64,000 nt of DNA, taken from positions 20,693,346-20,757,345 of the forward strand of contig CM020618.1 of assembly GCA_009829735.1 (NCBI GenBank), in the 5' to 3' direction. Shown one piece after another: positions 51,640 through 61,281 of this stretch. The notes under the pieces are model-generated. The model ran no database searches, was not told the origin of the DNA, and saw nothing but the letters and a program-made list of their open reading frames with translations. The position numbers were made by a program, and so were the translations under genes. Source of the DNA: Pyropia yezoensis (taxonomy: Eukaryota; Rhodophyta; Bangiophyceae; Bangiales; Bangiaceae). Every line of letters begins with the position of its first letter. The first letter of the stretch is position 1.

Positions 51640-53745
51640 TCAGCGGTCGTCGTCGTCCCCCTCCCCCACGGCGTCGTGCCCACCCGACGCGCTGCCGCCG
51701 TCGTCGCCGTCGTCGTCGTCGCCCCCCCCGTGCCCAAACCCGCCGTGGGCGGTGAGGATGTGCTCGTACAGGGTGGCGGCGGTGGGGAAGGGCACCCCAC
51801 ACGGCGGCGACCCGCGGCTGCACCGCACCACCCGCGGCGGGTCGTCTGGCTCATGTAACAGGGGCGGCGACAGCGGATGCGTCGCCCCGCCGGCCGCGGC
51901 GGCGGCGCCATGGATGGTCCGCGCACGGCGGCTGCCGCCGCCGCCACCGCCGCCCGTCCCCTCTGCCATGAGTGTCGCGGTTGCGAGCGCCGACAGTGCC
52001 GGTGCGGCCGGGGGTACTCCCTCCCCCGACGGTTGGCCCGCTGACCCGGCGGCGCCCACCGCAACGGCGGTGGCCGCCGCGGCCGCCCCTGCACCCGGAG
52101 CGGAAAACGGCTCGCAGGGGCCACTGCCCAGGGGCGGACCGCCCTCTGCCGACGCCTCGACAGGCCCCTCGTGGCCGCTGCCGGCGGCGCCGGCGTCGGC
52201 GTCGGCGGCGGCGGTGGCGGTGGCGGTCGCCCCAGTCGCAGCCCCCGTCGCTGCAATGTCAGCAGCCGCCGACCAGACGGGGAACCTGCCAGTGGTCGCC
52301 ACCACACCCCCGCCCGCACGCGCACCCGCGCCTGGACAAGCGGCGGCGGCGGCGCCAACGGCCGGTGCGTCGGCGCCCACAGAGAGCTCCCCAGGTGCGG
52401 TGGGCATGCCCGCTGGGCCGGTGGCTGCAAAGAGGCCCACGAGTACGGCCGCAGCGGATTGCGTAGCGTCATCGGGGGCGGACAGGGCGGCCACCACAGC
52501 AGTGCCGGTCGGCACCGGCGAGGCCGTGGCACCACCCGTCACTGGTGCGCCCGCAGCGTCGTCATGAGGCGGGCCTGTCCCAGGGGCGCCGGCAGCGTCC
52601 CAACCGCCGCTGCTCCCACCGCCATCCCCGCCGCCCCCGTCCCTCCCACCAGCGTCCTTCTCCCATCCGTCGCTACCGCCACCACCGCCGCCATCCGCAC
52701 CGCCACCACCGCCCCCAGGATCTCTGGCGCCGCCGCCATGGACAGGGTGGCCACCCCCCCCGTCGGCTGCGGCCGGCGTGGCGGCGAACCACCCCGCCTG
52801 CCCTTGCGGCGCAGCAGCCGCCGCTGCTGCCGCGGCCGACGCGGCAGCCGCTGCCGCAGGCCGCCTGCGCTTGGCCACCCGCGGCTCCCGCGGCGGCGGC
52901 GGCGGCCGGCGGCGCCGCAGCGGCGGCGGCGGCGGCGGCGCCGCCGCCGCCGCGCGGGGTGAGGCGGCGGCGGCCACCCGCGCGGATGCCACGGCGGCCG
53001 CCGAGGCGGCGGCCGCCGCGGCGGTGCCCGTCGACCCAGCCGGGGTGGGCGCCGGCAGCGGTCCCCTCCCGGCGTCGGGGGATGGCGCCGCCATCGCCGC
53101 CGCGCCTCCCTCCTGTCCCTCTGCCGCCGCCGCCGCCTCCCCCCCCGCGCGACGGCCGCTGCCACCGCCGCGCGGGGGGAGCGCAGCGACGGCGGCGGCC
53201 GCCGCGTCCCACCGCGCCGCAGACGCGGCAGGCGGCCCGCCACAGCCCGTCGCTGGGGTGCCGTACGCCCCGGCGGGGTGGTCGGGGGCGGGGACCGCCG
53301 CCGCCCCCCCGGCAGCGGTGGCACCCGGTGGCGTGCGCGGGCACGCTGCGGTGGGAGGCGCGCTACCGCCGCCGTCGGGGCGGTCGTCGCGTGCCACCGC
53401 CGGTGCCGCCGCCGGTGCCGCCGCCGCCGGTGCCGCCGCGGCGGCGGGTGCGCCGGCGCCCCCTACCGCCGCCACCGCCGCCGCCGCCGCAGCAGTCCTC
53501 GCCGTCGTTCCCACTGCCAAATGGGCAGCGCCCTCCCCCTCCCCCCCCCCGACGGCGCCGCCAGCGTCACCGCGTCGGCCGGCTGCACCAACCGCCCCCC
53601 CCCCACCGGCACCCTCCCCCCCCCCACCGTCACCGTCTGGGTCGTCCCCCCCCCCGTGCCACCGCCCCCACCCGCCGTCGGCGTCGTCGCCCGTGTCGGT
53701 CCCGTCCCCACCGCCACTGGGGCCGGCGGCGGGGGGCGCCCCCAT
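51640..53745 (-). CDS. C2H2 zinc-finger protein with long Ala/Gly/Pro-rich body
   Basis: A predicted nuclear nucleic-acid-binding protein of 701 aa from ATG 53745. Almost all of it is low-complexity Ala/Gly/Pro sequence. The C-terminal part carries one C2H2 finger at about residues 642-667: C-x6-C, then VPFPTAATLYEHILTAH with the usual Phe, Leu, His and His positions. An acidic Asp-rich tail follows. A bipartite-like basic patch REPRVAKRRR is a likely nuclear signal. I chose this frame because only it gives the finger; overlapping ORFs on both strands are shadows of GC-rich sequence. The 5-bp gap between the ATG and a (GGGGC)n repeat makes the start uncertain, since the frame is open upstream to 53877. 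Confidence 0.65.
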   Translation of the reverse strand: MGAPPAAGPSGGGDGTDTGDDADGGWGRWHGGGDDPDGDGGGGEGAGGGGAVGAAGRRGDAGGAVGGGEGEGAAHLAVGTTARTAAAAAAVAAVGGAGAPAAAAAPAAAAPAAAPAVARDDRPDGGGSAPPTAACPRTPPGATAAGGAAAVPAPDHPAGAYGTPATGCGGPPAASAARWDAAAAAVAALPPRGGGSGRRAGGEAAAAAEGQEGGAAAMAAPSPDAGRGPLPAPTPAGSTGTAAAAAASAAAVASARVAAAASPRAAAAAPPPPPPLRRRRPPPPPREPRVAKRRRPAAAAAASAAAAAAAAAPQGQAGWFAATPAAADGGGGHPVHGGGARDPGGGGGGADGGGGGGSDGWEKDAGGRDGGGGDGGGSSGGWDAAGAPGTGPPHDDAAGAPVTGGATASPVPTGTAVVAALSAPDDATQSAAAVLVGLFAATGPAGMPTAPGELSVGADAPAVGAAAAACPGAGARAGGGVVATTGRFPVWSAAADIAATGAATGATATATAAADADAGAAGSGHEGPVEASAEGGPPLGSGPCEPFSAPGAGAAAAATAVAVGAAGSAGQPSGEGVPPAAPALSALATATLMAEGTGGGGGGGSRRARTIHGAAAAAGGATHPLSPPLLHEPDDPPRVVRCSRGSPPCGVPFPTAATLYEHILTAHGGFGHGGGDDDDGDDGGSASGGHDAVGEGDDDDR

Positions 53746-53750
53746 GGGCA

Positions 53751-53805
53751 CGCCCCGCCCCGCCCCGCCCCGCCCCGCCCCGCCCCGCCCCGCCCCGCTC
53801 CGCCC
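53751..53805. repeat. Pentanucleotide repeat (CGCCC/GGGCG)n, G-quadruplex prone
   Basis: Ten to eleven near-perfect units of CGCCC on the plus strand read as GGGGCGGGGC on the minus strand, the coding strand of the adjacent zinc-finger gene. The repeat ends about 5 bp upstream of its ATG. It may act as GC-box/G-quadruplex DNA in the promoter or 5' leader. Confidence 0.85.
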
Positions 53806-53942
53806 CACCCGCCGCCGCCGACTGTGGATGCCGTGGCCCCGTGGGGGGGGCGGCCGGCGTGGCCGGCGGCGCCGCACGTCCCGTCGTCAGCAGGGGGGGG
53901 GTGCGTCGGCACTGGCGGGGACGCGCCGCGCGGCGGCGGCGG

Positions 53943-54003
<61 letters not shown>

Positions 54004-55816
54004 CGCCGCCGTCGCCGCCGCTGCGGGCGGCGGCGCAGCGACAGGCGCGGCGGGTGGCGAGACGCGCCCCCCCCGAGGGGGGAGGGCGCCGCGGCCGGCG
54101 GCCGCAGCAGTGGCCGGCGTGGAAGCAGTCGCACAGCAGCGGCCGGCGTGGCGGCAGCCACCTCCCCCCCCTCCCTGCGGGCACACCAGCGCCCGCAGGG
54201 AGGGGGGGGGTGGGGGGTGGGGACGAGCGTGCGCACCCCCGCCGCCGCGGCGGGGGCGCCCCCGCCCCGCAGGCAGCAGCGGGCCGCAGCCGGCGGCGGC
54301 CGGCCGGCGGCCGGCCGGCGGCCGAGGCCCACGTCGGCTGCGCACAGCCCACCCATCGGGCGTGCCACCCCCCCCCCCCCCCCCCCGCCCCCCCCCCCCC
54401 CCGCCCCCCCCCCCCCCCGCCTCCTCCCTCCTCCTGTCGTCGGCCCCCCTCCCCCCCTCCCCGCTACCCCGCCGCCAACGGCGTGTCGCCCGCCACCCGC
54501 ACGGGGGATCCGTTTTGGCGGCCGCCGCCGCGCGCCAGGCGCGGCCGCGGCCATCCTCCCCCCCCCCCCCCCCCCCCCCCACCCCCCCCCACCCCCCCCC
54601 CCCCCCTAAATACCGCCGCCGCCCCCCGCCCCCTGCCGTCGCCTCCGCCCCCCCCCCCCCCCCCCCCGGCACCGACCGACCAGGTGGCCAACGGCAGGCG
54701 GCGGCCGCAACAGGCGCGCCCCGGCGGCCGGCCCGGCCGGCCGGCGGTATGATAGGGGTTGTGGCTGGCCACGAAGCGCACTCCTCCAGGGGTGTTGTTG
54801 TCGGGGGGGGGGGGTGGGGTGGGGGGTGGGGGGTCTCCTCCCCCCGATTTTTCAAAAGGAGGGGGGGGGGGGGGGGGGGGAGGGGGGGCGCCCTCCATCC
54901 GCTCCTTTGATGCAGCCGCGCGGCGCGGGCGGCCACACGGGCAAACCCAGTGGCTACCTAGGCCACCCCCCACCGGCGGGCAGCCGGCCCACCAGACACG
55001 TCACGGCATTTCGCCACACCCTGCAGCCGCCAACGCTCCAAGCCGTCGGCCCCTCGCGTGGCACCGCGCATGGACGGCGCCGCCCCCGCGCATTTGTATC
55101 GGTAGGTAGAGCGTGGGCGCAAAGGGGGGGTCCCTGTAGGGTGGAGCCTCCCCAAAGGGGGTGTGTAAAAAAGAAAAGAAAAGAGCTCTTGATCGGCCTC
55201 TCCAGCACAGCCTGCCATACTGTACAGGTACAGTATCTACAATGGGGGCTGGCTACCAGCGCAGTGCCCGTTGTTGCGGGATCCACCGCAAGCGCGTTTT
55301 GACCCCCGAAACCGTTGTTGAGACCCCTTGTAACAGCTTGTTGAGGGGCGCCGCCGCGCCGTCTCGCCCGGGTGAAACGACCCCAAACCTGGGCCCAATA
55401 TCGGACTTGATGAGAAAGCATTCCAACAAAGTGCATACTATTAACTCTAACCCTATATATTCGCGCCGGTTGCAGATCCTGTCCGGACCGCCCAGCGGCT
55501 TTTGGGCCGGGGGGGGGGGTGACGACCGACGCGGCTGTCGCACGTGTCCCATCCCACCCAATGGGCCAAAGGGCGCAGGGGAACGAGAGCGGCCACCGCT
55601 CTCGGGACACACAGCCACCTAGGCCGCGCCCGCCGGCCCGCGTGACGCACGCGCGGTCCAGCACGCGCGGGAGGGGAGGGCGACCGCCGGCCTCTTTGCG
55701 GGTGCCGTCCCTCCCGCCTTCCTAACCCCCCCCCCCCCCCCGCTTCCCACGCCCCCACCCTCACCCTCACCGCCCCCTCGCACCCCCCCCCTTTTTCCCC
55801 GCCACCCTCTTGTATG
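53806..55816. other. Extremely C/G-homopolymeric intergenic region
   Basis: About 2 kb with no supported gene. Long GCC trinucleotide runs (53955-54020) are followed by near-pure C tracts around 54367-54418, 54555-54606 and 54649-54667, and G tracts around 54808-54840 and 54861-54888. A tandem GGCCGGCCGG segment lies near 54298-54322. Frames on all strands are open over hundreds of codons purely from composition. Confidence 0.6.
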
Positions 55817-55818
55817 TA

Positions 55819-56589
55819 CAGTCCCCAGACAAAATCGTTTGTCCACTTCAATTTTGGGGCCTTGGTGCGCCGAGACTTTGGCGCGAAGCACCGCAGATCT
55901 TTCGATTTTACCTCGCTGAGCCCCATATCTGGGAGATGCGCGGCCCGAGTCGCCATCTCAGTGAAGCGCACAAAAAGCGCGCCACTCGTCCACCTCCCCC
56001 CCCGAACGTACCGGCGGCACCTGACGTCGATGGCGGGGCACAACCGCACGTCCCTGACGCCGCAGCAGAGGGGTGCCATCCGGGAGATGGCGTCGCTGGG
56101 CAGCAGTAACGGGGCTATCGCAGCCGCTGCCGTGGGTGGGGCAGAGCCCGGACCTCAATCCCATTGAGAACGCTTGGGGGGAGCTGGACCGTCGCCTGCG
56201 GGGGCGCAAGGTCGCCCCTAAGAACAAGGATGAGCTTTGGGCCGCGCTTTGTGAGGAGTGGGACGCCATGCCGGCGGAGTTCTTCACGGCTCTTGTTGCT
56301 TCAATGCCTCGTCGTGTGGCCGCTGTGTTGGCCGCGAAGGGGAGTGGGATTAAGTATTGATGTGAAGGCGAGGTGGGGGGAGGGTGAGGGTGACCGTGGA
56401 CCCATGAGCTTTTTTTTGTTGTAGCGGTGGGGGCGGGGGGGGGGGGGGGGGGGGGGTGTCGGTGCCTCCTTTCCCCAAGCCGCAGCCGCTGCCTGCAAAT
56501 CGGAGCTCCATGGAGATGGTTGGATCCGTGACAAAATCCTTTCGAAAATTGGACGTGCCAAGTGGACAAACGATATTGGACGGGGACTG
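55819..56589 (+). mobile_element. Tc1/mariner element, internally deleted
   Basis: The ends CAGTCCCC...GGGGACTG are flanked by TA on both sides (55817-55818 and 56590-56591), the expected Tc1/mariner target duplication. The terminal 30 bp match as inverted repeats at 26 positions, with a shared ATCGTTTGTCCACTT. At 771 bp it is roughly half the length of a full element. Between the ends lie only the start and end of a transposase gene. Confidence 0.9.
56030..56360 (+). pseudogene. Remnant Tc1-type transposase
   Basis: ATG 56030 opens MAGHNRTSLTPQQRGAIREM, the start of the helix-turn-helix DNA-binding region. After about 30 codons, near 56125, the sequence jumps in a different frame to the C-terminal signature WVGQSPDLNPIENAWGELDR and runs to TGA 56358-56360. 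The region with the first two catalytic Asp residues is missing, while the last acidic residue (Glu in NPIENAW) remains. It cannot be an active enzyme but could be mobilised by one elsewhere. Confidence 0.9.
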
Positions 56590-56591
56590 TA

Positions 56592-57710
56592 CCTCCTCCA
56601 CCTTTTCGTGCTTGACCAGCCGCTACTACCCCCCCCCCCTGCCCCCCCTCCCCGATCCTGCCGCGGGTGTGTAAATAGGCAGGCCTTGCACTTGGCAGCG
56701 TCCCCAGGTGGTGCGGGGTGCGGGCGCCTCGAGAGCGGTCGGTGGTGGTTGGGTTGGATGCGGGGGGGGGGGCCGTCCCGCCTCTCATGGCACCGCGTGG
56801 GGGTTGGGGGGGGGGGGGGGGGGGGGGTGGGGGGGAGGTGGACGGGCCGCCAGTCGTGGTGCCCGCCCTCTCTCCCCCCCCGCCACCCTTCCCCCCCCAT
56901 GCCACCCACCCGCGCCGCCTGCCCCCGACGCACCCGCCGGCGCTGCCACGCTTGCCGCCTGTGCGGGGCGTGGGTCGGCTCGCACAATGGCGGGTCAGAT
57001 GGGCCTCGCACAATGGCGGGTGGGATGGGCCATCCGCGGCGGGGGGGGGGGGGAGCCGGCCCGCGGTGGGACGCGGCGGGGGGGGGGGGGCGGCGGGGGG
57101 GGAAGAGGAGGTAGAGTGGGACGGGTGGGGGTGGGGGGGGGAGGTGGGGGGGGGCGGAGGGGAGGTGGAGGGGGGCGTTTGTGCGCCGCCGCGGCAGTCG
57201 CCGGGTCACCGTCCTTTCGCCGCCTCTGTTCAGTTGGTCTTGGTGTGAGAGCCGGGGGGCCTGGGCTGCCGCGGAGGCGCGCCGCCCCTCCCCACCTCGG
57301 CCGCTGCCCCTGCCTCTGTCCCCTGTGCGGTTCCCCTTTGACCCGCCCACCGCCGCTGCAGTCGTGGTCGCAGACGAGAGCACTCTCGCCCCGCTCCCCT
57401 CCCCCCCCTCCCCGCCCGACCTGCTCTGGTGAGGGAGCTCTTCGTCACCCGCGTCCTACGCTAACCCGCCTTGAGTTCGTCGTCTGTGGTGGGCGTGCCC
57501 GCCGGCCGAGCACACGGTGTCTGTGGCTGTAGTCGCCGACGTCTTGTCCTCCCCTCGACCGCGAACGCCGCCTTCCGCTGTCCCCGGCCGGCGCTTTGCC
57601 GCGTCCGCCGCTCGCCTTTCACACCGTCCCTCCCCCCCCCCCCATCCCCTTCCCTTTAAGGTTTCTTGGTGGCTCGTTGTGTGCGACGCCGCAGTGGGGT
57701 TCGCGTCTGC
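56592..57710. other. G-rich promoter region of the plus-strand zinc-finger gene
   Basis: About 1.1 kb with G runs at 56806-56826, 57040-57052, 57070-57083 and 57137-57165, and a C run near 57630. A longer G run lies just inside the preceding transposon (56425-56456). No coding feature. A purine-rich strand of this kind can form G-quadruplexes. Confidence 0.5.
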
Positions 57711-59420
57711 ATGGCAAGCCCCCTCCGGTCGTTTCGGGATGTGGACCGCCGACGCCACGTGGAGGACCCCGACGCCGAGGCGGCACCGCCCGCTGGAGAG
57801 GCGGCCGCAGCGGGGGGGGGGACGCCCCCCGCCGTCGCCCCTGCCACGGCCGCCGCCGGCCCCACCGCCGCCACCGTTGCCCCCCGCCGCCACACGGGGG
57901 ATGTGACGCTGACGCCCCGGCGGGCAGACCCCCCCCACGCGTCGCCGCCCTTCCGTGCCGTGACGGCCGAGGCGCTGGGCCGCATGGCCCGGGCGGGCGG
58001 CCCGCCGCCGGCTGGCAGTGGCGGCGCGGCCGTCGATGCGCCGCGCGCGGCTGGCGCGCCGCTGCCACGTGCGCCGACGGTGTCCGCGGCGCGCTCGCCC
58101 CGCCGGTGGGCGGCACTTCCATGGCCGCGGCGGCGGCAGCGGGCGCCCGCAGAGCCGTCGGGCCTTGTCCGCCTCGCAGCGTCGGTGGTGATTGCGCGCC
58201 AGTCGGAGCGGCGGCGGGGGGAGACGGACGCCGCGGCGGCCGCCACGGCGACCGCCTCTGCAGACGCGGCCATGGCCGCCGCCGACGCCTCGGCGGCAGA
58301 GCTGCTGCGTGAGCGGGCGGCGCTCGCCGCCGTTGCCGCCGCGGCGGGGCGCGCGCGCGTGCGCACGCGGGAGCGGGAGCGGCAGCCGGAGCAGCAGCGG
58401 GAGCAGCAGCGGGAGCAGCGGCGGGAGCGGCAGCGGGGGGGGGAGCGCGAGCTTGAGCGGGAGGGGGAGTGGGAGGGAGAGGAATCGGCGGTCGCACCGC
58501 CGCCGGCGCCCCAAACAGCGGCGGCCGCCGAGCGGGGCCGTCGCGGTGGGGAGGTGCCCGACGACGCGCAGGCGGACGCTGCAGAGCGCACGCCGCCAGG
58601 ACTTCTATTGGCGACTGGCATCGCACCGCGGAGTCTGACGGGTGGGGCGGTGGCGGCGGCGGCGACCGCAGTGCCACCGGCAGCGTCGACGGCCACGCCC
58701 GTTGCGTCGTCCAATAGCTCCGACACGTTTGTCACTCCCCCGTCGTCCATCCATGGTCGCGCCCGCCGCCAGGCTGGTGTCCCCGAGGGCACGTCCCCGA
58801 CGGTGGCGGCCCGCCATGGGTCGACTGCCGAGGCGGCCGCCGCCGCTACCGCCCAGTCCCGGAGGGTGCTCCTCGCCAGCGAGCGGCGGCTTGTCTACCC
58901 GCCGCTGCTCGTGCCAGTGCCGGTGCGCGTGGCGGCACCCGACGCGTTGGCCATTGGCACGCGCCTAGAGACGCTGATGTTGGGACCGTCGGTGGCGGCC
59001 GCCATTGCCCACCTGTCCGTGTTGTCGCTCGAGCCGCCGCCGCCCCCCCCCGCCGTGCCTCCCCCAGGCGGCCGCCGCCCCGGCGGCCGTACCGGCGCGG
59101 ACGCGCTCGGCCAGCGGTGGGTGCTGGCGCGCGCGACGCGGGTGCCCCCCGCCTTGATGGACGCGCCGGCTGATGCAGCCGGGCGCTCCTGGGCGTGCCC
59201 CCTGTGCAGGGCGCTGCCCTTTTCGTCGCCCCGCAGGCTGGCCGCCCATTTGGCGCTGCGGCACCGCTGGTGGGGCATGTACGTGTGTGGCGCGTGTACG
59301 GGGGGGGGGGTGCTGTTTGGGTCGTACACCCGGGTGGTGCTGCACGTGAGGGCAGAGCACGGCGTGGGCATGGAGCCAGACTGGCAGACGGGGGGGTCGG
59401 TGATGGAGCGGCCGCCGTAA
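57711..59420 (+). CDS. C2H2-type zinc-finger protein
   Basis: Encodes 569 aa from ATG 57711, starting MASPLRSFRDVDRRRHVEDP. The body is Ala-rich with an Arg/Glu/Gln helix (RERERQPEQQREQQREQRRE) that could be a coiled coil or single alpha helix. Two zinc fingers close the protein: WACPLCRALPFSSPRRLAAH then LALRH at about residues 494-518, and MYVCGACTGGGVLFGSYTRV then VLHVRAEH at about 522-549. Both have the C-x2-C ... H-x3/4-H layout. It resembles the minus-strand finger protein at 51640-53745 in architecture (long low-complexity body, C-terminal finger) and may be a relative. A nuclear regulatory role is likely but unproven. Confidence 0.75.
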   Translation: MASPLRSFRDVDRRRHVEDPDAEAAPPAGEAAAAGGGTPPAVAPATAAAGPTAATVAPRRHTGDVTLTPRRADPPHASPPFRAVTAEALGRMARAGGPPPAGSGGAAVDAPRAAGAPLPRAPTVSAARSPRRWAALPWPRRRQRAPAEPSGLVRLAASVVIARQSERRRGETDAAAAATATASADAAMAAADASAAELLRERAALAAVAAAAGRARVRTRERERQPEQQREQQREQRRERQRGGERELEREGEWEGEESAVAPPPAPQTAAAAERGRRGGEVPDDAQADAAERTPPGLLLATGIAPRSLTGGAVAAAATAVPPAASTATPVASSNSSDTFVTPPSSIHGRARRQAGVPEGTSPTVAARHGSTAEAAAAATAQSRRVLLASERRLVYPPLLVPVPVRVAAPDALAIGTRLETLMLGPSVAAAIAHLSVLSLEPPPPPPAVPPPGGRRPGGRTGADALGQRWVLARATRVPPALMDAPADAAGRSWACPLCRALPFSSPRRLAAHLALRHRWWGMYVCGACTGGGVLFGSYTRVVLHVRAEHGVGMEPDWQTGGSVMERPP

Positions 59421-60615
59421 ATCTTGTATGGGCGACTCGGCCCCACGTGTGCATGAAATGGCACTGGTGGGGTGCTCCCTGTTTTTATCTATTTCTCTTT
59501 GTTTATGTTGCAGCGACACGGACAAGTAAACACACTGTCCATAGCTGCATGCGGCGCCATACTCGCCTCAACCACCCTTCGCGTTCGCCACCTTTGGGCT
59601 GCACACACTCTACTCTGGGGTGCCCGCTGTCTTGGGCCTCCGCCAGCGCGCTCGGATTGGCGTGGTGTGGCACAGGAGGGGCAAAACGCAAATGGCCAGC
59701 GCCCTCCCTTGCTGCTCGACGGTTGTGGCGCTGGCCGTGGATGACGGCAAACGGAAAGGACCAGCGCACGCCGCTCGCGTCCCCAGGCGTCGTGCAGAGT
59801 ATATGTATGCAGGACACCGTCTGCACACTGTCTGCGCCCGTTGCCATGCGAATGTACGACTACTGTTCCTACATACACAATGTCAATGTCAATATTTTAA
59901 AGGGGAGTGGGTGGCTGTAAATGAGGTGCACGACGTCCAGCAAGGAAGATCTCCTGCGACAACAATGGTGCACGAAACTGTAAATGTCCTCCATGCGCCC
60001 ATGCTGGTGGTGGTCCACGCGCCCAGGTCATCCACCGCGAGCCGACACCTCGTGGTCCTGTACCCCATATGAGATCAGAGGACCCGCCTCGGTCTGGGCC
60101 CCCACCAGGGAATGTGCCGCAGCAGCCCCGGGCGGGCCACCTGTCCAAGGGTCCCAGCGCGCAGGCGAATGCCGCGCCACGGCGGCGCGGCTGACGCTCC
60201 AGCAGCGCCCGCCGCTCCTCATGATGATAATGCCGTCCAAAGTATGGGTGGCCGCCGGCTGCAGCAAGGGGTTGGGTGCACCCTCCGCCACGGCGCCCTC
60301 ATCTCTGCGGGCTAGAGGACGCGGGGCTCGTTGGCCCCTGCCCGCGGCTGCAACATGAGGCACCGCCTGGGTGCCTGTGCACCCGCGAGCATCGCCTCAC
60401 CGCTCTACAAATACCCTCTGGGTGTCTCGCCGCAGTTCACGGATCCTCACGTTCCCCCGTTTGTGTACACACAGTCGTCGCACTCCCTGCCTCCAAAAAA
60501 GCACACCTGCACGCCCCCCCCACCCACGCACCAGTTTTCGCCAACGTGCCACGCTTTCTTCACAACCACCTTCACGCTCATCCACCCCGCGGCCACCGCC
60601 ACGCCGCCCCTCCCC
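59421..60615. other. Spacer upstream of the cupin gene
   Basis: About 1.2 kb without a supported gene. The end (60480-60615) is CA-rich with few Gs and probably forms the cupin promoter and 5' leader. Confidence 0.45.
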
Positions 60616-61281
60616 ATGGCTCGCTCATCTACCTCCAAGGCTGCCTTTGTGTGCGCCATTGTGGCCGCCCTGGCCAGCGCCGCGGTCGCGACTCCCCACC
60701 CCGCCGCCCCCCTCTTCCCCACTGCCGTACAGCTCCGGGCGCGGTTTGATGACGCCGACTTTGCCATCGACACGAACAAGATCCGGGGGGCGCCCACCGA
60801 CGCGGGCAACATCCGGGCGGGGAACCAAGGGGCCTTTCCGGTGCTGGGCCTGCCAGGCGTAGACACCTCCTTTGCGCTCATCTCGCTGGAGGGGGGTGCG
60901 CACAACCTGCCGCACACCCACCCGCGGGGCTCTGAGACGCTCTTCCTCACAAAGGGCACCCTCGAAGTGTTTATCGTCGAGGAGAACGGGCCCGCCGTGC
61001 GGGTGATTGAAAATACCCTCCGCCCGGGTGGGCTGGCGGTGTTCCCCGCGGGCCTCATCCACGGCCAGCGGTGCGTGTCCCGCGGGGGATGCGAGGCGGT
61101 GGCGGTGCTTGGCAGCGGCGACCCGGGGACGATCCAGGTGAGCGCGCGGCTGTGCGACGCGCCAGCCGAGGCGGTGTCGTCGGCGCTGGGGGTGTCAGAG
61201 GAGGCGGCGGCTCGGGTGTGTGCCAAGGTGCCAGGCAACCCGGGCGCCGGCCAGCCGGCAAAGGACATGCACCGCCGTTGA
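60616..61281 (+). CDS. Germin-like cupin protein, secreted
   Basis: A 221-aa protein from ATG 60616. It has a signal peptide (MARSSTSKAAFVCAIVAALA, then SAAVA) and one cupin barrel. Cupin motif 1 is GGAHNLPHTHPRGSETLFLT, giving the two His and the Glu metal ligands. Motif 2 is FPAGLIHGQ, giving the third His. This is the manganese-binding set used by germins, some of which are oxalate oxidases or superoxide dismutases, while others have no known activity. The Asn usually found after motif 2 is not evident. The C-terminus has a Cys-containing helical stretch and ends AKDMHRR. Extracellular or wall location is likely. The frame is open upstream to 60331, but that part lacks a start and looks like leader sequence. 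Confidence 0.88.
   Translation: MARSSTSKAAFVCAIVAALASAAVATPHPAAPLFPTAVQLRARFDDADFAIDTNKIRGAPTDAGNIRAGNQGAFPVLGLPGVDTSFALISLEGGAHNLPHTHPRGSETLFLTKGTLEVFIVEENGPAVRVIENTLRPGGLAVFPAGLIHGQRCVSRGGCEAVAVLGSGDPGTIQVSARLCDAPAEAVSSALGVSEEAAARVCAKVPGNPGAGQPAKDMHRR

Noticed and set aside
51548..55000. Very long plus-strand ORFs over the minus-strand zinc-finger gene
   Set aside because: They are shadows of the Ala/Gly/Pro-rich minus frame and of homopolymers. Only the minus frame contains a recognisable zinc finger.
57456..58792. Minus-strand ORFs over the plus-strand zinc-finger gene
   Set aside because: Only the plus frame gives the two C-x2-C ... H-x3/4-H fingers and a charged helix. The minus frames are repetitive Ala/Arg/Pro.
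60331..60615. N-terminal extension of the cupin frame
   Set aside because: There is no ATG. The sequence has no protein-like features, and a clear signal peptide begins at ATG 60616.
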